Of a DNA stretch of 64,000 nt, positions 45,946 to 57,563 are shown one piece after another. The notes under the pieces were generated by a model. That model was not told the DNA's origin. It saw only the letters and a program-made list of their open reading frames with translations, and ran no database searches. Every line of letters starts with the position of its first letter. Position 1 is the stretch's first letter. Origin of the DNA: Cyrtodaria siliqua (Eukaryota > Mollusca > Bivalvia > Adapedonta > Hiatellidae). A program made the position numbers and the translations under genes. The DNA is taken from contig JAWPHD010001229.1 in the NCBI GenBank assembly GCA_037043455.1, forward strand, positions 280,036 through 344,035, read 5' to 3'.

Positions 45946-46334
45946 ATGGACCTTCAGGAAAAGCCTGCTGAATCCGAAAAGGACTTGATCACCGAGGTGT
46001 CTAAGCTACTTAAGAAAAAGGAGGTTACACTTGACCCAAGTAAGATTCTAGCCATTCACAGAATCCCCGGCAAGGAGGGTCACGCCAAGCCAGTGCTTAT
46101 CAAGTTTACCAACAACACTGAGAAAAAAAATGTCATGGTACGCATTTAAAATTGGGGCATCGTATAGTGGATGACGTTACCAAACTGAACGCCGGACTTA
46201 TTAAACGCCTATCTGACCATCCTACCATCACACAGGCGTGGTATTTCAACGGGTACGTTTACGGACGGGCATCAACGGAAAGGCGATATCGATTTGACCT
46301 GTTTGACAATGTGGAAGACGTTCTCAAGAAGTAG
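45946..46334 (+). pseudogene. LINE ORF1, C-terminal RRM-like part, frameshifted
   Basis: LDPSKILAIHRIPGKEGHAK and PVLIKFTNNTEKKNVM end at 46149. A shifted frame continues GHRIVDDVTKLNAGLIKRLS to YRFDLFDNVEDVLKK and stop. HRIPG then K.VLIKF is typical of L1-type ORF1 RNA-binding domains. The N-terminal part is absent, consistent with 5' truncation at the repeat junction. Confidence 0.7.
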
Positions 46335-47716
46335 TTCACTTTTGAACAAACATTTACATTTAACCCAGATGTCAGGATTTATCATTTAATATATAATTAA
46401 CAAATGTGACGATACTTAAAGTTGGAATATATTTTGTTTTTGTGTTATAGTATTTCAATTTGCAATTCATAGTTTCAAGTGGGTATCTATCTGTGTTTAT
46501 TTTATGTGACAGTATCTAGAAAAACAGACTTGGATTTAAATCAACATTAATAGTTATTTTTGCCATATTGTGTATTTTCCTATATATGTGTGTGTGTGAT
46601 CATTTTTTATTTACATACAATTATAGCCTATGCTAAATAGGCATATTTGGACAGTTAATTGGAGGATCAAGAAATCACAACCTTTTATGATCATTAACTG
46701 TTACATACCATGCTATATGATTATAACAAAACAGTGTTTACATTACTTTACAGAATACACATCTGAACTGGATTTAATCATGTGTAACTGTGAATACTAT
46801 AGACAGAGATAGGACTCAATTAGATTTAATAATGTGTACACTGTGAAAACTATATAGACAGAGAAAGGACTCAATTGTGATATAAATATGGGATTACTAT
46901 AAATCATGACTTATTGGATTAGTGTAATAGGATATTTATGATTGGTGAGTTACTATACAGTTATCGTCCATAGCTGTATAATTTGTATTGGTCCTACTGT
47001 TGTCGTGTTAATATTGATTTTGTACCTAATTATCCCCTCGTAGAATGTAAAAGGCAGACTGTCGTATGTCTGTCTGTCTGTCCGTCTGTTAGAAAAGTAA
47101 TCAGGATGCAATTGTCCACATATACATACGTAGATTTTATGCTTACCGGTATCTCAAGCAGTATCTTTAAAAGAAATAGTCACAGATAGTACCATGCAGG
47201 TGTCTGTCTGTCTGTCTGTCTTATCAAATTTCAAATACTGATTCCATGCAGTTAATCAGTTGTATATACATGTTTATGCTCTACAATACGCAGATGGTTC
47301 TATGCAGGTATCCACCTGTCCCATAATTTAATGTAACTTTAATTCAACACACATATTCATGAATGTAGTGTCTATCAGACTGTCTGTTGGATATTTATAA
47401 ACTGGTATTTAAATGGTCGTTTACCTTTATGCATATACACTCGCATGTTTGGATATGCAATTATAGTTGGAATTTATTTTTTATAACTTTTTACTTTGCT
47501 GATATAATAGATCTAGTTTATATATACTTTTTTCTTTTTTTTTTAACAAAATCCAAACGATATAGATATTTTGAAAGTATTTTTCAGAGTTTTTGTGTTC
47601 CAGTTAGAATATAATGCACTTCTTGCAAATTTTTTCTATTATTTCTTTTGCTACTTATTTACTAAAAAATGACTCCTATGTGTGTGGTGATGTGTTGACA
47701 CTTGTTTGCAGCAATT

Positions 47717-50700
47717 ATGGAACTTAAGATATTATCTGTCAATTGCCAAGGCCTTGGGAATGTTCAGAAAAGACTCGACGTCTTTAATTACCTAAAATCA
47801 AAAAGTTGCGATATATATTGCCTGCAGGATGTTCATTCAACGGCCAGTACTGAACATTTTATTGAATCACAATGGGGTAGCCATTGTTTATTTTCTTCAC
47901 ACTCTTCAAACTCAAGAGGTGTAGCAGTGTTATTTAATAAAAATATAGATTATAAAGTACATAATCAAATTAGTGATCCTCAAGGAAATTATTTAGTAGT
48001 TGATTTAACAGTTGATAATAACAGATTCACGTTGGTTTCCTTATACGGACCAAATAATGATTGTCCTTTATTTTTTGAGAGCTTATTTTCGCAAGCTTAT
48101 TCATTCAATAACTCATCAGTTGTGTTCTGTGGTGATTTTAATATAGTTCAGGACCCGAAATTAGATTATTTTAACTATAAACATATAAATAATGCAAAAT
48201 CAAATACAAAATTATTAGAATTAATAAACCAATATAATTTGATTGACCCATTCAGAGATCAAAATCCAGATACTCGAAGATTTACGTGGAGACGAAAAAA
48301 TCCTGTTAAACAAGCCAGGCTTGATTTTTTTTTAATTTCCGAGACTCTTTTATCTTCAGTTAATAAATGTATTATTGCACCAAGTTACAGATCTGACCAT
48401 TCAATGGTTATTTTAAATATAACATTTACACCTTTTAAAAAAGGAAAGCCACTATGGAAACATAACAACAGTTTGTTGCAAGATATAAATTATTTAACAA
48501 TTATTAATGAAAAAATAAATGATGTTAAAATTCAATATTCTTTACCAGTTTATGAAACTGAAAATATAAAAAACATTCCAAATGATCAAATTCAATTTAC
48601 CATTAATGATCAATTATTTTTAGAAACTTTGTTAATGGAAATTAGGGGCAAATCAATTTCTTATTCATGTTTTAAAAAAAAAGAAAATGAAAAAAGAGAA
48701 AGACAGTTAGTAGAGGATATAGAAAAAATGGAAAATGATTTATCCCAAAGTAACGTAGAAGATTTAGAAACACTAAAGGAGTCATTAGTGCAATTAAGAA
48801 AAATAAAAATGCAGGGAATATTAATAAGAACACATGCAAAGATAATAGAAGATGATGAAAAACCATCAAAATACTTTTGTAATTTGGAAAAAAATACATA
48901 TTCTAGTAAAATAATACCGAAAATTGAAAAAGAAGATGGGACATTTATTAAAGATCAAGTTACAATTTTAGAAGAAACAAAACTATTTTATCAAACACTT
49001 TATAGCAGTAGAGATTCTGAACTTTTAGATTTTAACTTAGAAACAGAGTTATCGGGTTACACAGTTCCAAAACTAAATATAGAAGAATCTTCCAATATTG
49101 AAGGACTTTTGACATATCTACAAGCCACAATATCGCTTAAATATATGGCAAATAATAAGAGCCCTGGCACTGATGGTTTTAATGCTGATTTTTTTAAGGT
49201 TTTCTGGGGTCAGATTGGACATTTTGTAGTCAGATCAATTAACTATGGTTTTTTACATGATGAACTTTCAGTCACTCAAAAACAAGGCATTATTACATGT
49301 ATTCCAAAAGAAAACAAATCGCGTTACCAAGTAAAAAACTATAGACCCATATCTCTTCTTAATACTATATATAAAATAGCATCTGGAGCAATAGCCAACA
49401 GACTAAAAACAACTTTAAATAAACTAATCAATAAAGATCAAACAGGCTTCATAGCGGGTCGATATGTAGGGGAAAATACGAGAATTTTATATGACATAAT
49501 GCAATATGCAGAGGATAATAATTTACCAGGTTTACCTTTACTTGTTGATTTTGAAAAAGCTTTTGATTCTTTATCCTGGAATTTTATTAATAAGGTTATG
49601 AAGTTTTTTGGATTTGGTGACTCGATAATATCGTGGATTCATGTCCTGTATAAAAATGCTTCGCTAGCAGTCACCCAGGGTGGTAATATTTCATCTTTTT
49701 TTAATATAGGTAGGGGCTGCCGACAAGGTGACCCTCTTTCTCCGTATATCTTTATATTATGCTCTGAAATACTAGCAATAAAAATAAGAAACAATAAAAA
49801 TATCAAAGGTATTACTATCAATAACACCGAGTTTAAAATCTCTCAATATGCAGACGATACATCTGCAATTCTGGATGGCTCTGAGTCTTCACTACATCAA
49901 ACACTTAATGAATTATCCGATTTTGCAAAAATATCAGGTTTACGTGTTAATTTTGATAAAACACAGGTTGTATGGATTGGAATAAAAAAATACAGTTCTC
50001 TGGCAATTAAAACGAAATGGAAACTTAACTGGGGAAAAACTGATTTTAAACTACTTGGAATTCATTTTCACATAGATTTAGACAAAATGAATACAATTAA
50101 TTACAATGAAAAAATTGTTAAGATAAAAAATATAATTAAACTTTGGAAGAGAAGATATTTAACTCCTTTAGGGAAAATAACCGTTATTAAAACGTTACTA
50201 TTACCAATTTTAAATCATTTATTTATTGCATTACCAAATCCAATAGAAAAAGTAATTAAAGAGCTAAATTCTATATTTTATGACTTTTTGTGGAATGGAA
50301 CAGCAAAAATAAAACAATCAGTTGTAGTAAAACAATACTTTGAAGGGGGGTTAAAAATGATAAACCTTAAGGCATTTATTTCAGCTCTTAAAGCAACATG
50401 GATAAGAAGATTAATACGAGTCGGCGGTAGTTGGACAACTATTATAGAAAATGACATAAACATAAATAATTTAGCAAACTATGGAAACTCCTTAACAGAA
50501 ATAATGATCAATAAAACAAGAAACAATTTCTGGAAGGATGTTCTTATATCACACACTCACATTATAAAACATGATAAAATCACAACTTTAGAATAATTCC
50601 TAAATACTCCCTTATTTCAAAATGATAGTTTGTGTGTTGGAGGAATGCCTATAGTAAATAAAACATGGAATGATAAGGGTATTTATTTATCAATGATCTT

Positions 50701-51492
50701 GTTTCAGAAAATGGAGAAATTTACACAGAAACTGACTTTAAAAAAATATATAACATAAAAACAAATTTTCTACAGTTTAATGGAATAACTCAAACAATCA
50801 AAAACTTTGCAAAAAATAATAATGTTAGCATGATCAACAAAAAAGTACACAATCCAATACTGCCAAACCATATTAGTATATATTACAAGTCAATTAAAGG
50901 TTGTAAAGACTTCTATAACATTTTAAATAAAAATGATGAATTTCCAACATCAAAAACAAAATGGGAACAAATCTATAATATTTCGAATGAATCATGGAAA
51001 GACATATTTTTATCACCTTTCAAGTTTAAATTCAGTTCTACATTACAATGGTTTCAAACCAGAATCATCCACCGAATATTACCAACCAAAAAATACTTGT
51101 ATACCATAAACGCTATTCCAAGCCCTATTTGCTCATATTGTAATCAAGAGGAAACCATAATTCATCTACTATGGACATGTCCTGCAACAAAATCATTTCT
51201 CCAAAAAATACAAAGTTGGCTGAGAAGGAACAACATAATTTTACCTTTTATTGAGGAGTTGTTTATATTTAACATGGGAGAGCAGTTTACTATAGCAGAT
51301 AACTCTATCATACTTGAAATTAAATACTATATATTTTCTGCAAAAAAACTTAATTCTCCACTTTCAATTACTGCACTTCATAATAGACTTAAATATACAT
51401 TCAAAGCTCGTAAATACACAGCAATAAAAAGTGACACAGTAAATTCTTTTGATAAAACTTGGCATAAATATAAAACTTTACTTCAAGATTAA
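47717..51492 (+). pseudogene. LINE ORF2: endonuclease, RT and CCHC domain
   Basis: Start chosen at ATG 47717 (MELKILSVNCQGLGNVQKRL). APE endonuclease: NCQG, LQDVH, GDFN, LDFFLIS and the SDHSMV end, to about residue 240. RT: NNKSPGTDGFNADFFK, VDFEKAFDSLSW, GCRQGDPLSPYIF and QYADDTS (catalytic ADD, about 49850), then LLGIHF. C-terminus: CSYCNQEETIIHLLWTC, a Cx2Cx7Hx4C zinc motif (51130-51180). Continuous for 959 codons; then a TAA at 50594-50596 and a one-base shift near 50693, after which it is open to 51492. Only these two defects stop a full protein. It makes target-primed cDNA in the nucleus. L1 superfamily, Tx1-like, by overall form. Confidence 0.85.
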
Positions 51493-51960
51493 GCCTTCTA
51501 CATATAAATCATAGATAATAAGTTAATGTCCATACAACTGGTGTTTTTATCATATTATTACAGAAATTATATTTATTGGTTTATATAATAATTGCGAATA
51601 GTAACCAGGACCTTGACAAATGACATTTTCTATAATTTAAATTCTCTTTACCAAATATAATAAATATGCAAAGGAATTGTCAATACACACTGTCATTCAA
51701 TGGAGTTTTTTTCTCTCATTTTTTTTCCTTTTTTTTAATACTTCCTTAATTGTTTTGCAGTAATGTGAGCCCATTAATGACAATTGCCTAATTCACACAT
51801 CATTCTATCAGAAGTGAGAAAGATTCAGAAAGAAAGGACTAAATTTATGTTATTATATATTGTAATTGTTGTTATGTTTGACTGATGTGTAAAAATTGTA
51901 TATAATTTGCTCATGTTGTAAATCAGTAATAAATGGGCCACTACTATGTAGATTGGCTGG

Positions 51961-52014
<54 letters not shown>

Positions 52015-52290
52015 ATTAACCACTAGGCAGAATTCAACTAAATTTAGAGTATGACTTCCCCACATCATGACAACGTGCAAGAGCAACATTATTTTTGACT
52101 CCGCCCCAAGGGGGCCTGCCCCAGGGGTCAAAAGGTCAAATACACTAAAAATTCAACTGGCAGAATTCAACCAAATTTAGTGTATGACTTTCCCACATCA
52201 TGACAACGTGCAAGAGCAACATTATTTTTGACTCCGCCCGAAAGGTGCCCGCCCCAGGGGTCAAGATGTCAAATACACTAAAAGCTAAGG
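52015..52290 (+). repeat. About 130-bp tandem repeat, two units, right of LINE
   Basis: Two units of GCAGAATTCAACYAAATTTA, CATGACAACGTGCAAGAGC, GCCTGCCCCAGGGGTCAAA and AAATACACTAAAAA. Same repeat as 45775-45940. Confidence 0.8.
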
Positions 52291-52455
52291 AGGTATGGTA
52301 TTGTTCATTATGATGTATGGCAGATACAAACTTTGGGGGTTGATTGGCATATTGCCAGGGATGTGCATGAGACTTTTGAGAATTTTTTATGCAATGTCGG
52401 AAAACGGAGCTAGGGGAGAGAAGCCATGCATCTCTCACTTGCACTTCAAAAAGCT

Positions 52456-52568
52456 GGGGATCTGCGATGGCTCACCATCGACTACATCTAGATGAGGATC
52501 TGCGATGGCTCACCATCGACTACATCTAGATGGGGATCTGCGATGGCTCACCATCGACTACATCTAGT
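52456..52568. repeat. 38-bp tandem repeat, three copies, with palindromes
   Basis: GATCTGCGATGGCTCACCAT begins at 52459, 52497 and 52535 and continues CGACTACATCTAG. Each unit holds CGATGG-CTCA-CCATCG, an inverted repeat, and CATCTAGATG in the first two. Confidence 0.9.
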
Positions 52569-52940
52569 TTAAATTTGTAAAAGGACGAGAGGCGATCTGG
52601 AACAGTGATTGGTTTCAATCTAAATACAACTTAAAACCATCATATAAATGTGCTACAGTTTCAAAAGAAATGTGCACACATTAAATGGAGATGCGTGTTA
52701 TCTACGGTTTAATTATTTTTTATTAAAATGGTTGGTCTTGAAAACTCGAAGACTGCTGGTTTGGGTTATTAATTCATAAATATTGATAAAAATGACATTT
52801 ATATTTCTATTAAAGAGTTGTACATATAATTCAATAAAAGGTTACTTTGATAATGAAACAAGAATTTATTAGAACCTTGAAACATATTTACCTTGCTGTC
52901 AGAATCATTACACCGCTGATGAACAAATCATCCTTTTCAG
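52569..52940. other. Unassigned spacer
   Basis: AT-rich, nothing recognised. Confidence 0.4.
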
Positions 52941-52949
52941 AATCAATCA

Positions 52950-53130
52950 AATAGCAGGTTGCCTTGTCACTCTCACTGTCAGGAAAACTTTAACAGTATT
53001 ACGAAAGAGATAATGATACTTAAGTCCAATCAAGCAAAGATGATCAAGCTCATCACAGAACAGAAATCTGAGATAGGTTGTGCAACAAAGAAGAAAACTA
53101 AGTTGTATGTGCCAGGATATGTGAGAGTAA
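52950..53130 (+). CDS. Candidate coiled-coil exon
   Basis: Lies after CCTTTTCAG (to 52940) and ends near the donor GTAAGT at 53127. One frame reads CHSHCQENFNSITKEIMILK, then QAKMIKLITEQKSEIGC and KKKTKLYVPGYVR. Short heptad-like coil with a basic end, like linkers ahead of BEN or HTH domains, but nothing definite. No partner exon found. Confidence 0.3.
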
Positions 53131-53721
53131 GTAACTTATGACAACATTACAATTGCAATAACTCAACTTGCCTTAATCCACAAATGGAAAAACTTCCCCA
53201 AATCCCCTTCCCGGGACTCCCGGCACCAAGAGAGCCGCCAAATACACCCGTACATGCAGAGTTACTCCTCTTTCCGTTTGTGCGTCATGTTAATGGCGGT
53301 AAATCTAACCGTGCTCAAAAAATTGTTTTTATTCCAAGAACTATTTGGTTTTAATTTATTACTTTTATTTACTTCGCATATGTTTTCTTACGGCTTTGTA
53401 AGCGTAATTGATGATTTACACCGGACTTTATTCTATCGCGGTTTATTTAGACCGAAATTCATACTCCACCCACTCAGTATCGGGGCTTTTCTTCATTTAG
53501 AAATATTAGTGTTAACTATTCTAAACCGGTATGGTATTAAGATCTATCCAGGAAAGATGTACTTCTGATGAGGTAAGGAACCATTTTTCTAGCGAATAAT
53601 TGCATTTTGTTACGCTAATTTTAGAAATGTTGCAGGTTTTTCTTTTTTTCCCAGACTACTTTAAATAGCTTTAAATGTTTTTAAAGTGTTGTTTTAAATA
53701 AAGTTCATTACATTATTGTAT
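53131..53721. other. Unassigned region
   Basis: A 104-codon open frame (53254-53568) is hydrophobic and low-complexity, with no start context or family I recognise. Not called as a gene. Confidence 0.35.
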
Positions 53722-54767
53722 GACAATATCCTCTTCTCAGTTTGGAAAATGCAATTAACATGGCCTTTTCTTTAGAAAACTATATTTATCTGCAAAAAAA
53801 TGCATCTGCTATATATAGACATGCTGATGAATTTATTGTTTTCGATTCCCATTCCAGAGATGCTAATGGATTGTGTGTAGAACATGGTAAAAGTGTTGTT
53901 CTTCGGCCACATAACTTAAACCTTCTGAGTCGATATTTTCGCATGTTGATACAGTCACTATCTGGTAACGAACGAGATGTAAACTGTCAATATGATTTGC
54001 ATATTTTTTCTTTGAAATCAGTTCAAGAACAGACTGCAAAACACAAAAATAAAACACAATTCCTAAGTATTGTACCTGATCAGTTGATACCTTCATTTAA
54101 GAGAAACATCTCTAAACAAATGTCAGCTGTAGACCAGCACAATAACTTGCAAACATCCGTAGAAAATATTTCAAATTTTAACACCTTAATTCCAGTATCT
54201 GCACCAATTGTTTTAATTGATTTGCCATTCTTGTTGCCTGAGACTCAACATATACAGAAACGCAAAAACAGAAAAACAACTATGTATAGTCGTTCTATAC
54301 CTACAAATTTTACCATGACCACAAACTCAAGAACCAAATTATGTAGTAAAAATAAAGATGTTAGTTGTGATATTGTTTCCAACTTCTCAAATCTTCCTTT
54401 ACATGGTAATTTCCATCAAGGATGTTGTGTCTTTAGCCCAGAATCGTGTGGTAAACAATGTTTGCCCTGTTGTATTGCTTTCTTTCTCAAAATCGAGCTG
54501 AAGCCTCCGAATTCAACAGCTTGGAAAACTCAAGATGTAGATTTTGCGTTATATGCAGGTGATTATACATATGGAGACATCATTTCCAGTTATGCATTCA
54601 CACATTCATATTTGCATCCTACAGAACTTCCAGACATGATAAAAATCGAAGATATTTATTTCTCTTTGAAATTGAAGAAAACATACAGTGGTAATATTTG
54701 TAAGGGTTATGTCGGACAATATCCTCTTCTCAGTTTGGAAAATGCAATTAACATGGCCTTTTCTTTA
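53722..54767 (+). pseudogene. Rearranged cysteine-protease-like ORF with 53-bp end repeats
   Basis: Open from just after a TGA at 53721. First part: SLENAINMAFSL then HADEFIVFDSHSRDANGLCV (a DSH...G block). Second part, from about 54400: GNFHQGCCVFSPESCGKQCL (a GKQC block), DVDFALYAGDYTYGDII, GYVGQYPLLSLENAINMAFS. In related mobile-element proteins, as I recall them, the GKQC half precedes the DSH half, as in papain-fold, herpes-tegument-like (C76-type) proteases. Here the halves are inverted. 53722-53774 and 54715-54767 are identical 53-bp repeats 993 bp apart (in frame). The simplest reading is one period of a tandem duplication, cut so that the tail of one copy precedes the head of the next. 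A decayed third piece lies at 60078. Confidence 0.5.
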
Positions 54768-54923
54768 CTGGTTGTACATGCAATCGATCGGAATATCTGC
54801 CCCAAGGTACTGGGAACGACCAAGTGTTTAATTGCCTGAGGCCGTTGGGCTGAAGGCAATAGAACATTTGAACGTTCACAGTACCGAGGGACAGATATTC
54901 CAATCTATTGCATGTACAACCAG
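54768..54923. mobile_element. 156-bp fold-back MITE with TA target
   Basis: Ends CTGGTTGTACATGCAAT on both strands. About 46 of 51 bases of the arms pair. TA flanks both ends (54766-54767 and 54924-54925). It breaks the protease-like ORF right after the second 53-bp repeat and adds a foreign tail before a stop at 54839. Confidence 0.8.
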
Positions 54924-55266
54924 TAAATAACTGTTTTATTACCTTTTCTAAGATGAACAAAACAAACTTGACACAGTCACTCGCCACATTAGGACACACA
55001 CCTTAACTTCAATCCATGTAAACAAATAACGTCACTTTCACGCGTAATCTCACTATAAATTGACGTGTTTTCATTATGACGTCATGTTTGTGTTCCGAAT
55101 AACTGAGGAAGCGTAAGAAAACTCCTGAAACATTCCGAATAGGGTGCAATAGTCATGTGCAATAGTCATGTGCAATTGATCAAAATTTTGCATGTCAGTA
55201 TAGATAAGAGATGCACATGTAAAAAGGTAATAATATCTTATTTGGTCATGTGCATTCGGTTACCTA

Positions 55267-55545
55267 GTCTGGTGGCATTTGGTATAGAGTAGTGGCATTT
55301 GATACTTTTAGTCTGGTGGCATTTGGGTCAGGGATTCTGGTGGCATTTGGTCATGTAAACTAAAGTATCAATTGCCACCACACTATGTGACCAAATGCCA
55401 CCATACTATGTGACCAAATTCCACCACAGTACATGACTAAATGCCATCATAATCCCTGACCAGATGCCACCAGATTAAAGTATCAAATGCCACCACACTA
55501 TGTGACCAAATGCCACCAGACTACATAACCAAATACCACCACAGT
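55267..55545. repeat. Imperfect long inverted repeat of TGGTGGCATTTGG units
   Basis: The left arm carries TCTGGTGGCATTTGGTATAG, GTGGCATTTGATACTTTTAG and GGGTCAGGGATTCTGGTGGC. The right arm is its reverse complement with changes (CCACCAGATTAAAGTATCAA, CATAATCCCTGACCAGATGC). Each arm is about 110 bp and is itself built from CCAAATGCCACCA-type units. Confidence 0.75.
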
Positions 55546-55654
55546 ACTACAGTACTACAATACACAGGACAAACAGAACAATAGCAAAAGAATAGGTGAT
55601 TTCGGTGTTATTATCTTTTGATGATCAATTCTGATGTTGGTTTTCATTTGGCAG

Positions 55655-55804
55655 AGGAGAGAGCAGGAGGAGTCCAAAGAAGAGGAAGGGGCTGATGAGG
55701 AAAGTGAGGAGCCTGTTGAGGAACGGCCTGCTACGAACCCCTTTGTGATAATGACTGAGGAGGAGCCTGGAACTAGCACTGGCCGAAGAGGAAGAAAGAG
55801 AAAG
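55655..55804 (+). CDS. Acidic exon, copy 1, of an unidentified gene
   Basis: Acceptor TTTTCATTTGGCAG, donor GTAGCA, exactly 50 codons. Reads RREQEESKEEEGADEESEEP, VEERPATNPFVIMTEEEPGT, then STGRRGRKRK. Acidic run followed by a basic cluster that could be a nuclear localisation signal. Its partner exons are not recognised. A near-identical exon lies 1061 bp downstream. Confidence 0.45.
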
Positions 55805-55950
55805 GTAGCATACATTTTAAGACGAAAGAAATATATTCATTAAAAAAAACTTCTCATGCGAAAAGTTACAAAACATTTATTGTTTGTCACCAGATGTCTT
55901 CACTGTTACTGGATGTACTAGTCTTTAAACCATTTAAAATTATGAAACAA

Positions 55951-56672
55951 GACAAACAGAACAATAGCAAAAGAATAGGTGATTTGGGTGTTATTATACA
56001 ATTATTTCATGCCTTTTTGGGAAACAGTCAAAACTATATCCCCTTGGTGTTGGGTGACAAGGGGATATAGTTTTGACTGTTTCCCAAAAAGGCCTCGGGG
56101 AAATAGTTCACCGGGTTGACCCCAACACCAAGGGGATATAGTTTTGACTGTTTCCCAAAAAGGCATGAAAAATGAAATAAATCACATTTTTCAATTTTCA
56201 AGAATTTATTCAAGTAACAATGCCATATGTTACTGACATCATCGACTTTTTTGTATAAAAATCTCCTTTCTGTGTTCGAACACTAGCGTAAAACTTTCCC
56301 AGTTTTGCATTTTGGGCCTGACGTTTCAAATGCCATAAGTGTCATCTTTTTTGCCTCGTTATACGAGGATAAGATCCTCACTGCCCCCCTTATAACATTT
56401 TTCATGTTGTTAGAATCGCTCGTCTGGCGCGGGTCAACACGTCTGTGTGTGAGTGAGAAGCGCTTTATTCGTCAAAATGTCTTAATCGCACAGACGCTTC
56501 GATGACGACAGTTGTCATGCTGCTGGTAGACAGTTTTTGAGCATTCCCAGTCGCATGCAACTGTCTCCCAGTCTTGCGCAACTGTTTCCCAGCGGCATAT
56601 GTTTTGCATTGATTTTGCTGGGAAGACAGTCAAATTTAATTCACTAAATTTATATAGTGCGTTGGGTAACAA
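55951..56672. other. Duplicated intron piece split by an insertion of about 675 bp
   Basis: 55951-55996 (GACAAACAGAACAATAGCAA and so on) repeats 55565-55610. The continuation seen in copy 1 (CTTTTGATGATCAATTCT) resumes only at about 56677. The inserted DNA starts near 55997, holds a 50-bp inverted repeat, and is otherwise unidentified. Confidence 0.6.
56005..56170. repeat. Perfect 50-bp inverted repeat with a third inner copy
   Basis: 56005-56054 and 56121-56170 are exact reverse complements (arm begins TTTCATGCCTTTTTGGGAAA). A third partial copy (CAAGGGGATATAGTTTTGAC and onward) lies at 56059-56093 in the orientation of the right arm. Strong cruciform/hairpin potential. Confidence 0.95.
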
Positions 56673-56715
56673 TATCTTTTGATGATCAATTCTCATGTTG
56701 GTTTTCATTTGGCAG

Positions 56716-56885
56716 AGGAGAGAGCAGGAGGAGTCCAAAGAAGAGGAAGGGGCTGATGAGGAAAGTGAGGAGCCTGTAGAGGAACGGCCTGCTACAAACC
56801 CCTTTGTGATGATTAGTGATGAGGGATATCAGGATAAACAAGGCATTCCAAGATGCTCTCCTGAAGCCCCCAGAAAGAAAGGGTA
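56716..56885 (+). pseudogene. Acidic exon, copy 2, diverged end
   Basis: Same acceptor and the same first 31 residues as the exon at 55655 (RREQEESKEEEGADEESEEP). It then differs: MISDEGYQDKQGIPRCSPEA to a stop at 56884. A following frame EVKQSLRKNSVTAYMARYPK ... RRKRSRRD ends at 56986, perhaps the original C-terminus. A partial segmental duplication of the locus. Confidence 0.45.
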
Positions 56886-57017
56886 AAAACCGAGGTCAAG
56901 CAAAGTTTGAGAAAAAACAGTGTAACAGCTTACATGGCACGGTATCCTAAGGAAAGTATACGCCGCAAAAGATCAAGACGGGATTAGGATGAAGTGCTGT
57001 TCATTGATTTTTGGCTC

Positions 57018-57345
57018 CTCCTCTGCTGCGAGGGATCATATAACAAACCATATGAAAAAGAAATATAAAAAGATCGGACAGGGAAAGTAGCATTCAAGGA
57101 GGACAGTAAACCACAAAACACAGAAACAAACACGCAAACAGACAAACAAGAAGGCAAAAGCAATAATAAATGCAAACGACATCACAAACACAAAAAGGGT
57201 TGACAATAGGGCTACCGCCTTGGAACGGTCAGTGGCAAAGTAGGCCACTGGGGGTTTAAACCGGTTCTAGGGTGCACCAAACCTCACACTTACCCTACTG
57301 TCATCCCATTAAAACAGGACAGTGTAAATAAAGAAATCCCCGCCA
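57018..57345 (-). mobile_element. 3' UTR of the antisense retroelement (copy 3)
   Basis: Matches the plus-strand fragment at 7628-7866 and the fragment at 8930-9222. Lies directly downstream of the RT frames at 57564-58262 on the minus strand, which identifies those fragments as pieces of this retroelement. Confidence 0.75.
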
Positions 57346-57563
57346 TGATCTAATCTCTAACCAACAAGGCAGCATCAATAGGCAATATAAGTAAAACACA
57401 AATATGCTCGTGTAAATATAATACAAAAAAAACAATAGCCTAGAAAGCCACAATGAAGGTACTCAATGACTTTGCAGAAGCCAGAGCAGTAAGAGAATAA
57501 ACCATTAAGGGCACGACAAGAAAGATCATGGACAAACATCAAACGCCATCGTCCCAATGGGCT

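Larger units (their letters stand above)
45941..52012 (+). mobile_element. L1/Tx1-like LINE, 5'-truncated, with poly(A)
   Basis: Contains an ORF1 fragment, a 1.4-kb spacer with GTCT microsatellites (about 47060-47095 and 47200-47220), ORF2 (47717-51492), a 3' UTR and a run of 47 A (51966-52012). Both flanks are units of one tandem repeat, which gives the insertion site. The target duplication is short and uncertain (TTAAC on each side). Confidence 0.85.

Noticed and set aside
47060..47222. Helentron microsatellite and 3' end inside the LINE spacer
   Set aside because: The GTCT runs lack a hairpin or ACAAG start nearby. They are a plain microsatellite.
45941..52012. A complete, active LINE
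   Set aside because: ORF1 is truncated and shifted and ORF2 has a stop at 50594 and a frameshift near 50693.
53254..53568. A 104-residue membrane protein
   Set aside because: Hydrophobic only through T-rich composition. No family, splice or start support.
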